Shown here piece by piece: positions 6,405 through 12,318 of a stretch of 12,970 bases of DNA (its first letter is position 1; each line of letters opens with the position of its first letter). A program made the translations under genes and the position numbers. The stretch is from JAKQLP01 sp964562165 (lineage in GTDB: Bacteria; Patescibacteriota; Dojkabacteria; B142; OLB20), in the NCBI GenBank assembly GCA_964562165.1, contig CAZLRZ010000024.1:1-12970 (forward strand), in the 5' to 3' direction. Under the pieces are notes generated by a model. That model ran no database searches. It saw nothing but the letters and a program-made list of their open reading frames with translations, and was not told where the DNA came from.

Positions 6405-7645
6405 TTATTACTTTCTAATACCATTCTAGCTAAAGATAAAGGAGTCACATCCATCGGATCGATTATTGATCTTGTTAGATCTTCAATTTCATCTAAGTTT
6501 TTTGGATATAAAAATTCAACCCTTGGAAATTTAGGAAAGTGTAAAACTTGTAACCAAGCATGCTCCATTAATGCCGTTTTAACCTCAGGTAGCGCAGAAG
6601 AGCCCCCACAAATATAGATAACCGAAGGATAGGCTTCCACGTCTTCGATCTCTTTAAGGCCTAATTCAACGCCATCTGCCCATACTTGTAGATCGTTTAC
6701 TAGGGCCGATTTTATTTTGTCTGATTCAGCTTTTGTTGCCTTGCCATTTGAATAGTTAATTTTTAAATCTTCTGCAGCATTAAGATCGATTCCAAAATCA
6801 TGAGAAATTCTTTTTGTAATTACTCGACCACCAAATGCAAACATTTTAGTTCCCGCAACAACCCCTTTTTCAATTACTGCAATATCTGTAGTACCACCAC
6901 CTAAATCTAGAATGATCGCATCGAAGTTTTCTTTACGTCCCCCCGAAATTGCACGGGCAACTGCATATGGCTCGACTTCAATATTTATTAATTGTAAATT
7001 TAGATTTTTAGCAACCTGTTTCAATGAATTGATATGCAAAGACGGAGCAAAAGTTGAAAAAACTCTGTAAGTAATGTTTTTCCCTGTAAAATTTATAGGA
7101 TCGTCAACTTTTACACCATCAATATATGTGGCATTGATTTTGGTGTTAATTTCTTCAAGAGATTCGGGCTTAACGCCAATTTCTTCGGCAATATCTATTA
7201 AAGCATCGTTAAATGCTTCTTCTTTAATGTGTTTAATAACATCATCAAGTTCTTTTTGAATGATCTTAACTTTTGGATTTTCTCTTTCGTAGTCGGCCAT
7301 TATCGTCACTCCTTTAACTAGTTCGCCGGCTATTCCGATAATACATTTTCTTGGGATCATTAATCTATTGTTCTTTTCTTTTGAAGGATTGTGCTTTTCA
7401 GCGTATGCAATAGCTGACCCAATTGCCATATCGCAAGCATTTGTAACATTTTCAATATTGATAATCATTGCTCCCTGCATTGCGTTTGTGTGCTGTCTGC
7501 AACGTCCATAGCCTTTTACTAAGATCTTCTTTTCAATTGAATCGACAGTAAAGAGGACCGCTTTTACATATTCAGTTCCAATATCAAGCGCGACTTGAAC
7601 TTCGCCTTCTTTTGGTTTTTTTTGTAGAAAACTTAGAAATGACAA
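6401..7645 (-). CDS. FtsA/PilM-family actin-like ATPase
   Basis: A 414-residue actin-fold ATPase. Phosphate-1 is ALDIGTEYVKAV (19-30), phosphate-2 ILDLGGGTTDIA (245-256) and the adenosine motif IYICGGSSAL (343-352). Between them an FtsA-type 1C/SHS2 insertion can be followed: GIAGELVKGVT (104-114), a helical segment, then TYIDGVKVDDPINFTGK. Length fits FtsA. By family, FtsA tethers FtsZ to the membrane and PilM anchors pilus inner-membrane parts. Here neither ftsZ nor pilN follows; the next gene is the baseplate-J-like membrane protein, joined by an ATGA overlap. The C-terminus (SLARMVLESNK) does not look like the usual amphipathic membrane helix of FtsA, so membrane recruitment may depend on that partner (inference). 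The start is TTG at 7643-7645. No ATG occurs between the upstream in-frame stop and this point, and the N-terminus then begins just before the phosphate-1 strand as expected. Division, pilus or surface-structure roles remain open. Confidence 0.88.
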   Translation of the reverse strand: MSFLSFLQKKPKEGEVQVALDIGTEYVKAVLFTVDSIEKKILVKGYGRCRQHTNAMQGAMIINIENVTNACDMAIGSAIAYAEKHNPSKEKNNRLMIPRKCIIGIAGELVKGVTIMADYERENPKVKIIQKELDDVIKHIKEEAFNDALIDIAEEIGVKPESLEEINTKINATYIDGVKVDDPINFTGKNITYRVFSTFAPSLHINSLKQVAKNLNLQLINIEVEPYAVARAISGGRKENFDAIILDLGGGTTDIAVIEKGVVAGTKMFAFGGRVITKRISHDFGIDLNAAEDLKINYSNGKATKAESDKIKSALVNDLQVWADGVELGLKEIEDVEAYPSVIYICGGSSALPEVKTALMEHAWLQVLHFPKFPRVEFLYPKNLDEIEDLTRSIIDPMDVTPLSLARMVLESNK

Positions 7646-7721
7646 TTCAATATTTAATAAAATATATATTAGTTTACCAATAATTACCTAAAAAGTTAAA
7701 TCGCTAGATTTATTATCCCCA

Positions 7722-7751
7722 TTGACATTATTTCAATAACTGATATATAAT
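7722..7751 (+). promoter_or_regulatory. Consensus promoter of the RHH-fusion gene
   Basis: Perfect TTGACA (7722-7727) and perfect TATAAT (7746-7751) are separated by 18 bp. Transcription should start near 7758, giving a leader of about 25 nt with AGAGG (7774-7778) ahead of the ATG at 7783. It is the best-matching promoter in the window, facing away from the FtsA-like gene, for which I found no clear promoter in the same 137-bp interval. Confidence 0.8.
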
Positions 7752-7782
7752 CAAAACGAATTTTATATATTACAGAGGTTAA

Positions 7783-8364
7783 ATGAAGGTTACATTTATT
7801 TTTTCCCAAACCGATTCAAAATTTGTCAAAAACTACGTAAACATTGCCTCTGCCCTAGAAAATGCTGGAAATAAACTTTCAGTAATTAAATTAAACGAAA
7901 TTTCTGCCGAACCTGAACAAGCAAAAAAAGAATATTCAAAAATTATAAACTTTATTAAAAAATCCGACTTCATCGTGATTGAAACCACAGTGCAAGCAAG
8001 CGTAATTGGATTTTTAATTTCTACTGCAATCAACGAAAAGAAACCTATTCTTACATTGAGTGATGAAAAATTTGGCAAGGATAGCGAATCATTCTGGAAT
8101 TATGCAATCAAGAACAAATTATTAACTAGCAAAACATATTCTTTAAAAACTGTCGAAACTGTTATCTCTGAATTTCTAAATTCAATTAAAAAAATAATTG
8201 ATACAAAATTCATTTTAATAATTTCACCAGAAATCGACACCTATTTACAATGGGCATCTGATAATAGAAGAATGCATAAAGCTCAAGTCGTAAGACGTGC
8301 AGTAGAAGAAATTATGGTTTTGGATAAAGAATACAAAAAAGTTCTAACCTCCACCAAAAAATAA
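7783..8364 (+). CDS. Nucleoside-deoxyribosyltransferase-like domain fused to a C-terminal ribbon-helix-helix domain
   Basis: A 193-residue protein. Residues 1 to about 95 read as an alpha/beta fold: strand MKVTFIF, helix, strand KLSVIKL, then KKSDFIVIETTVQASVIG (59-76) and KKPILTL (86-92). The order and spacing resemble nucleoside 2-deoxyribosyltransferases (DxVVxE...GVGxE...GKPVL). The first Glu is kept (E67), but the usual second Glu, the nucleophile, falls at about L78, so catalysis is doubtful. Residues ~142-178 (strand KFILIISPEI, then two helices with HKAQVVRRAVEEIM) look like a ribbon-helix-helix DNA-binding unit, with the strand that would enter the DNA major groove. Inference: a DNA-binding regulator that may sense a nucleotide or related ligand. 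It stands alone on the plus strand with its own promoter and ends 7 nt from the convergent Lon-like gene with no visible terminator. Domain calls are by eye. Confidence 0.75.
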   Translation: MKVTFIFSQTDSKFVKNYVNIASALENAGNKLSVIKLNEISAEPEQAKKEYSKIINFIKKSDFIVIETTVQASVIGFLISTAINEKKPILTLSDEKFGKDSESFWNYAIKNKLLTSKTYSLKTVETVISEFLNSIKKIIDTKFILIISPEIDTYLQWASDNRRMHKAQVVRRAVEEIMVLDKEYKKVLTSTKK

Positions 8365-8371
8365 TAAGTTT

Positions 8372-9622
8372 CTAAGAAAACACACCAATATCTAGCGGAA
8401 TATATTCTTTGAAGTTATCTTTAGTAATTCTAAAGACCTTACCTTCGTTTAGTACGATTTTTTTAGCGATCTTTCTAACAAACATCCTAAGTGTTCTTTC
8501 GAGTTGTCTAATACCTGCATCAAAACCTAGTGGCCTAATAACAAGCGGCCAAACATCCTCATCAAAAATGATATTAGCATCGGTTAAACCCGAATCACTC
8601 ATTACTTTTGGCAAAAGATAATGTCTAGCAATACTGATTTTTTCATCATCGGTATACGAAATCATACGAATAACTTCTAACCTATCTAACAAAGCTGCAG
8701 ATATTCCCCCCAGATTATTAGCTGTACATATAAATATGCACTTTGAAAGATCCACAGGGAAATCAAGATAATGATCTCTAAAAGAGGTGTTTTGTTCCGG
8801 ATCTAAAATTTCCAGCAAAACAGCCATAATATCTGCTTGCACAGAATTTTCTTTTGAGACTTTATCAATTTCATCAAGAAGAATCAAAGGATTCATCACT
8901 CCTGAACGTATAAAGGATTTAATAATTTGTCCTGGTTCAGCATTAGGTTCACTAGTTACAATCCCCCTAAGTTCAGTCACATTTGCCAAACCTCCCAAAG
9001 GGATTCTCACAAACTCCCTATTTAAAGCCTCCGCAATAGATTTCGCAATAGAAGTTTTACCGATACCTTGTACTCCAACAAAACAAATNNNNNNNNNNNN
9101 NNNNNNNNNNNNNNNNNNNNNNNNNNNNNNNNNNNNNNNNNNNNNNNNNNNNNNNNNNNNNNNNNNNNNNNNNNNNNNNNNNNNNNNNACTTGCGATTGT
9201 TTTTCTTCAAGATACTTTTTGTCGGATTCTTCTCTAGTTGGTGTTCCCTCAAGAAATTTTTCTTGATTAGAAAGCAGGTTTAACATTGCGACATATTCAA
9301 GGAGCCTTTCCTTAACACTTTCAAGGCCGTAATGGGTGCTGTCCAGTTGCTTTTTAACATTGTTTAGATCGAGGTTGTCTTCGGTATTTGAATTCCAAGG
9401 AATTCTTGTAATCCAACCAATATATTTTTCAACCGGCTCAAATTCTTTTGAGAAATATCCATACCTAGCGAGCTTTTTGAGCCGATTAAGCATATTTAGG
9501 GATTTTGTTTTTAATTCTTGAGGGAGTTTAGTACCCAAAACCTTGGCTTCTAGGGCTTCAATTTCAGCGATTTCATCTGAAGCTATTACTGTAGTATTAT
9601 CAACATTTTGGGGCAATGACAT
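8372..9622 (-). CDS. Lon-type AAA+ ATPase lacking both the substrate-binding N-domain and the peptidase domain (contains a 100-N gap)
   Basis: 416 codons if the Ns are counted literally. It begins within the helical bundle that precedes the Lon ATPase (KVLGTKLPQELKTKSLNML, with IGWITRIPW at about 69-76). It continues through Walker A GVQGIGKT (183-190), Walker B LILLDEID (246-253), sensor-1 CTANN (299-303), arginine finger LLDR (311-314) and sensor-2 GIRQLER (370-376). It then stops at TAG right after the small ATPase domain. In Lon (~780 residues) an N-terminal substrate domain precedes this and a Ser-Lys peptidase follows; neither exists here. Downstream DNA is the opposite-strand gene, so the peptidase is not merely frameshifted. 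The pore-loop RTYIG of Lon is TSEPN (223-227). Between VAMLNL and Walker A there is an extra acidic/Lys-rich segment running into the N gap. Inference: an ATP-dependent remodeller or regulator, not a protease. It has its own promoter and a weak AGGT upstream of the ATG. Confidence 0.85.
   Translation of the reverse strand: MSLPQNVDNTTVIASDEIAEIEALEAKVLGTKLPQELKTKSLNMLNRLKKLARYGYFSKEFEPVEKYIGWITRIPWNSNTEDNLDLNNVKKQLDSTHYGLESVKERLLEYVAMLNLLSNQEKFLEGTPTREESDKKYLEEKQSQXXXXXXXXXXXXXXXXXXXXXXXXXXXXXXXXXXICFVGVQGIGKTSIAKSIAEALNREFVRIPLGGLANVTELRGIVTSEPNAEPGQIIKSFIRSGVMNPLILLDEIDKVSKENSVQADIMAVLLEILDPEQNTSFRDHYLDFPVDLSKCIFICTANNLGGISAALLDRLEVIRMISYTDDEKISIARHYLLPKVMSDSGLTDANIIFDEDVWPLVIRPLGFDAGIRQLERTLRMFVRKIAKKIVLNEGKVFRITKDNFKEYIPLDIGVFS
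9089..9188. other. Assembly gap of 100 Ns
   Basis: Exactly 100 Ns, the conventional placeholder for a gap of unknown length. It falls in the linker before Walker A of the Lon-like gene. The flanking coding sequences are in the same frame if the gap is taken literally, but 100 is an arbitrary size, so the frame and the insert length are not established. Confidence 0.98.
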
Positions 9623-9651
9623 GTTTACCTATTAATTTATGTATATTTAAA

Positions 9652-9678
9652 ATTATAACAGATAAGGACCAGTGTCAA
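9652..9678 (-). promoter_or_regulatory. Extended -10 promoter of the Lon-like gene, overlapping the bL25 terminator
   Basis: On the minus strand TTGACA (9678-9673) and TATAAT (9657-9652) are 15 bp apart, short of the usual 17. A TGT immediately before the -10 makes an extended -10, which can compensate. The first two T's of the -35 are the last two of the terminator U-tract. Start would be near 9645, about 23 nt before the ATG. Confidence 0.7.
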
Positions 9679-9707
9679 AAAAAACGGCACTAAAACTTTA
9701 GTGCCGT
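9677..9707 (-). terminator. Intrinsic terminator after the bL25 gene
   Basis: On the minus strand ACGGCACTAAA (9707-9697) pairs perfectly with its complement (9694-9684); a relaxed 4-6 nt loop is more realistic than the minimal 2 nt. The stem is followed directly by eight T's (9684-9677). It lies about 20 nt past the bL25 stop. It closes the yidC-khpB-bL25 transcription unit and is the clearest terminator in the window. Confidence 0.92.
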
Positions 9708-9728
9708 CTTTAAATATTTTAAGAAAGC

Positions 9729-10379
9729 TTATTTGGCCTCTTCTTTTGCGTCTTCTGGTTTGGCTTCGCCTTCTGCGGCAGCTGCATCACCTTCGGCTGG
9801 TTTAACTGTTTCCTCTTCAATTGCTTTCTGAGGAGCAGAAATTGCAGCTAAGACCAAGTCTTTTGAGTGGATTCCGACTAGTTCAACACCTTCTGGTAAT
9901 TTAATGTCTTTTACAAACACTTTGTCTCCAACATTATCTAAACCATTGATATCAACTACGATTCCTTCAGGGATCAAATTAGGCAAACATTTTACTTCGA
10001 CTTGAGAAACTGAGGTAACTAAAATACCCAAGTTGTTTTTGACTGCCATTGATAAACCGACGAAGGAAACAGGGACATTTGCTATGATCTTTTGATCCAT
10101 ATTAACCTTGTACATTGAAATATGTAGAATCTCCATGCCTAGATAATCATATTGAACTTCCTTTAATAGAACCTTTACGGTTTTACCATCGGGTAATTCG
10201 AGATCAAATAATTTTGTGAATCCAACCTCTTTGAAAAGAGCTTTGAATTCTTTTTTGTCTAATGCGAGATTAATTGTTGGTTGTTTAGGACCATAAACGG
10301 AAGCAGGAATTAAATTTTGCTTTCGAAGATTTTTGACCTTTTTGCCAACAATATCTCTTTTTTGTGACTTAAGTACCAT
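9729..10379 (-). CDS. rplY: Ribosomal protein bL25 (long CTC/TL5 form)
   Basis: A 216-residue long-form L25. Residues 1 to about 95 are the 5S-rRNA-binding domain (LRKQNLIPASVYGPKQ at 18-33; FKEVGFTKLFDLEL; LLKEVQYDYLGMEILHISM). Residues ~96-188 form the TL5/CTC beta-domain (IPEGIVVDINGLDNVGDKVF; LPEGVELVGI). The tail from about 189 is acidic and Ala/Glu-rich (AAAAEGEAKPEDAKEEAK), common in long bL25. It is the last gene of the unit, 22 nt after khpB, with the no-Shine-Dalgarno leader TTTTTAAAAATGG, and is followed by the terminator at 9677-9707. The protein stabilises 5S rRNA in the large subunit. Its placement behind yidC-khpB is not the textbook arrangement. Confidence 0.95.
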   Translation of the reverse strand: MVLKSQKRDIVGKKVKNLRKQNLIPASVYGPKQPTINLALDKKEFKALFKEVGFTKLFDLELPDGKTVKVLLKEVQYDYLGMEILHISMYKVNMDQKIIANVPVSFVGLSMAVKNNLGILVTSVSQVEVKCLPNLIPEGIVVDINGLDNVGDKVFVKDIKLPEGVELVGIHSKDLVLAAISAPQKAIEEETVKPAEGDAAAAEGEAKPEDAKEEAK

Positions 10380-10401
10380 TTTTAAAAATATAATAATTTA
10401 T

Positions 10402-10887
10402 TTATTTTGATTTAATTATAACTCTTCTGTCTTCTCCCTCACCAACACTTTCGGTTTCTAGCTCAGGGTCTTCTTTTAATATCATATGAACGATTCTCCT
10501 TTCAAAGGGCTTCATTGGAGGAAGCTCTAATGGTTGTTTGTTCATTTTGACTTCCTGTGCTGCTCTTTCGGTATACTTTTTTAAATAATCTACTCTTTTA
10601 TTGCGATAATCATTTATATCAACAATCACTCTATAACTATTACCCTCGATTGATTTATTAATAAACAAACCCAAGATGTTTTGTAAACCCTCGAGCATTT
10701 TACCATGAAAACCAATAAGCTCCGATAGATGCTCCCCTTCAAGTTCGATCTTAATATATTTATATGATACTTCTTCTTTTGAATCGGCATCCATAAACGA
10801 TACTTTGATTTCGCCATCAAGTCCGAGTTGAGTTAAGAACTCTTCTGTTTGTTCTTTCGCTAAATCTAAAATTTTTGAATCTTCCAT
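10402..10887 (-). CDS. khpB: RNA-binding protein KhpB/Jag (KH-R3H), without the Jag-N domain
   Basis: A 161-residue cytoplasmic RNA-binding protein. The type-II KH domain carries its GxxG loop as LIGFHGKMLEGLQNIL (about residues 57-72). The R3H domain follows with PPMKPFERRIVHMIL and the closing SVGEGEDRRVII. The N-terminal Jag-N domain found in Bacillus/Streptococcus proteins is absent; the protein begins directly with the helix leading into KH. By family, KhpB (EloR/Jag) works with KhpA to bind transcripts and influences envelope growth. It follows yidC by 15 nt, the conserved yidC-jag adjacency. Its leader (TTTTTAATAAAAATGG) lacks a Shine-Dalgarno motif, so it is probably expressed from the yidC mRNA. 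Confidence 0.93.
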   Translation of the reverse strand: MEDSKILDLAKEQTEEFLTQLGLDGEIKVSFMDADSKEEVSYKYIKIELEGEHLSELIGFHGKMLEGLQNILGLFINKSIEGNSYRVIVDINDYRNKRVDYLKKYTERAAQEVKMNKQPLELPPMKPFERRIVHMILKEDPELETESVGEGEDRRVIIKSK

Positions 10888-10902
10888 TTTTATTAAAAAT
10901 AA

Positions 10903-12261
10903 TTATTTTGTTTTAATCTTTATTGCCTCAATTTTTTCTTTAACCTTCTTAATCAAAGAATCTCTTTGAATAATCATCTGTTGAATTATAACAAAGCTAT
11001 TCTGTGCAGTCCAGAAAAGAGTTACGCCCATAGGGATAAAACTCGCTCCACCAAAATATCCTAACGAAATTGCAACCGTAAAAATTGGGAAGAACATATT
11101 CATTTGTTTAGATGAGTTTTGCATCATTTCTGCAAAATCAGGTTCTTCTTCTTTTTTATCTTTGTCTTTTTTCTTTTTGGCTTTTTCCTTTTCTTTTTCC
11201 TTTTCCTTTTGTTCTGTTGTTGAGTCTGGAGTAACCGATCCGCCCGAATACAATTTACTTACGAAGTATTGAGTTATACCACTAAATACCGCAATCAATA
11301 TATATGGAGCTGTTATTGAAAGATTGAAAATATCAAAATCTGAGGCAACCTTGGATAAATTTACACCCAAGAAGTTAAGCCCTAATTGATCCCCCTGTTG
11401 ATAAACAATATTATCTGTAATTAAATTGTTATCGATTTTAATTTCTGCTTTTGAATAATCAATTGTTTGATTTGATGGAGGCCTTATAAAAAAGGTTAGA
11501 TCAGGATTGTTTTTATCGATTAGATAAGCGCTAGCGCTATCTGTTGTGAAAAATAGGAATTTTGATAATTCGATATTTGTTAAACCGGCTTGAAGATCTT
11601 TGTTGAAAACAGAAATATCTGAAGCTCTTTCACTAGCTAAAGCTTTCTCGATAGCTGTTCTTCTTTGAGTTTTCTCCTCGTCAGTTAGGGCTGTTAATTC
11701 GGTTTTTAAAGCCTCTGCCCTAGTAGCTTTATTGCTAACAACTTCGAATTCATATTGTTTATCTAGTGTATTGCCACCACTTGAGACTACCTTCAAATCA
11801 ATGGTGTGCTTTCCTTCTGATAGATTTTCGGGAAGATTATATTTAATTAAGTCTTCTTTCTTTTTTAGGACTTCAGAATATGCGACCTCATTGAATGAAT
11901 GATAGCCTTTGTTTACTAGGTCTAAGATTACGCCTCTGATTTGAACGAACATAATAATGAAAACAATTACGGACAAACAGCCTCCCAATTGTCCAGGAAG
12001 GACTTCTGCTTGCACTTTGGCCATTTCTTTAGTTAGTTTCTCCTGATTGTTTTTGTACTTTTCTTTTAATTCCTTGAATTTTACCTGAAGTTTTTTGCTC
12101 TTTTCAGCATTTTTAACTTGTGCATTTGTTAAAGGCAAAGTAATAAGCTTGGAAAACAAGGCAATAAGGATGATTCCAAAGCCTAAAGATCCAAACCAAC
12201 TGGTAAACAACATTAAAAGATTGTATGTTGGCTGATAAAAAAGTACGTGAAAAATATCCAT
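10903..12261 (-). CDS. yidC: YidC/Oxa1 membrane insertase with large extracytoplasmic insertion
   Basis: 452 residues. Core regions are clear: TM1 with SKLITLPLTNAQ (37-48); the cytoplasmic hairpin rich in Lys/Glu (about 50-90); LGGCLSVIVFIIMFVQ as TM2 (92-107); FLGVNLSKVA (298-307) leading into TM3. After a cytoplasmic loop come NMFFPIFTVAI and MGVTLFWTAQNSFVIIQQ (411-428). By family it inserts and folds inner-membrane proteins, alone or with SecYEG. Two features are unusual. About 170 residues (120-295) sit between TM2 and the FLGVNL motif, where most YidC proteins have a short loop; part looks beta-rich (HTIDLKVVSSGG). The TM3-TM4 loop also carries an EKEKEKEKEK tract (352-361) with more Lys/Asp. 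The groove Arg (E. coli R366) is Lys38. The start follows a good promoter by about 18 nt; khpB is 15 nt downstream. Confidence 0.93.
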   Translation of the reverse strand: MDIFHVLFYQPTYNLLMLFTSWFGSLGFGIILIALFSKLITLPLTNAQVKNAEKSKKLQVKFKELKEKYKNNQEKLTKEMAKVQAEVLPGQLGGCLSVIVFIIMFVQIRGVILDLVNKGYHSFNEVAYSEVLKKKEDLIKYNLPENLSEGKHTIDLKVVSSGGNTLDKQYEFEVVSNKATRAEALKTELTALTDEEKTQRRTAIEKALASERASDISVFNKDLQAGLTNIELSKFLFFTTDSASAYLIDKNNPDLTFFIRPPSNQTIDYSKAEIKIDNNLITDNIVYQQGDQLGLNFLGVNLSKVASDFDIFNLSITAPYILIAVFSGITQYFVSKLYSGGSVTPDSTTEQKEKEKEKEKAKKKKDKDKKEEEPDFAEMMQNSSKQMNMFFPIFTVAISLGYFGGASFIPMGVTLFWTAQNSFVIIQQMIIQRDSLIKKVKEKIEAIKIKTK

Positions 12262-12285
12262 TAAATAGTTTGATAAAATCTATTG

Positions 12286-12314
12286 ATTATAAGCTAAAGA
12301 AGGCATTCTGTCAT
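12286..12314 (-). promoter_or_regulatory. Promoter of yidC-khpB-bL25
   Basis: On the minus strand ATGACA (12314-12309, 5/6 to TTGACA) and a perfect TATAAT (12291-12286) are 17 bp apart. Transcription should start near 12279, leaving a leader of about 18 nt before the yidC ATG. It lies in the 57-nt gap after the 118-residue gene, so yidC can be transcribed both from here and from the promoter further upstream. Confidence 0.78.
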
Positions 12315-12318
12315 TATT

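Noticed and set aside
6040..6429. Plus-strand open frame of 129 codons
   Set aside because: It is antisense to the N-terminal part of the baseplate-J-like gene and shows no independent signal.
7646..7721. Promoter for the FtsA-like gene
   Set aside because: Several TTGNNN and TAATAT-like strings occur, but none has both boxes well matched at 16-18 bp spacing, so none is listed.
7833..8364. Lon peptidase domain continuing downstream by frameshift
   Set aside because: The minus-strand sequence past the TAG stop is the complement of the RHH-fusion gene. No Ser-Lys peptidase motif was found in any minus frame there.
9022..9283. Short open frames reading through the N gap in other frames
   Set aside because: They exist only because Ns carry no stops. 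The Lon motifs on both sides of the gap are in a single minus-strand frame.
11161..11220. CRISPR-like or mobile repeat
   Set aside because: The repeats are a 12-bp low-complexity pyrimidine run inside yidC coding for Lys/Glu, with no spacers or flanking inverted repeats.
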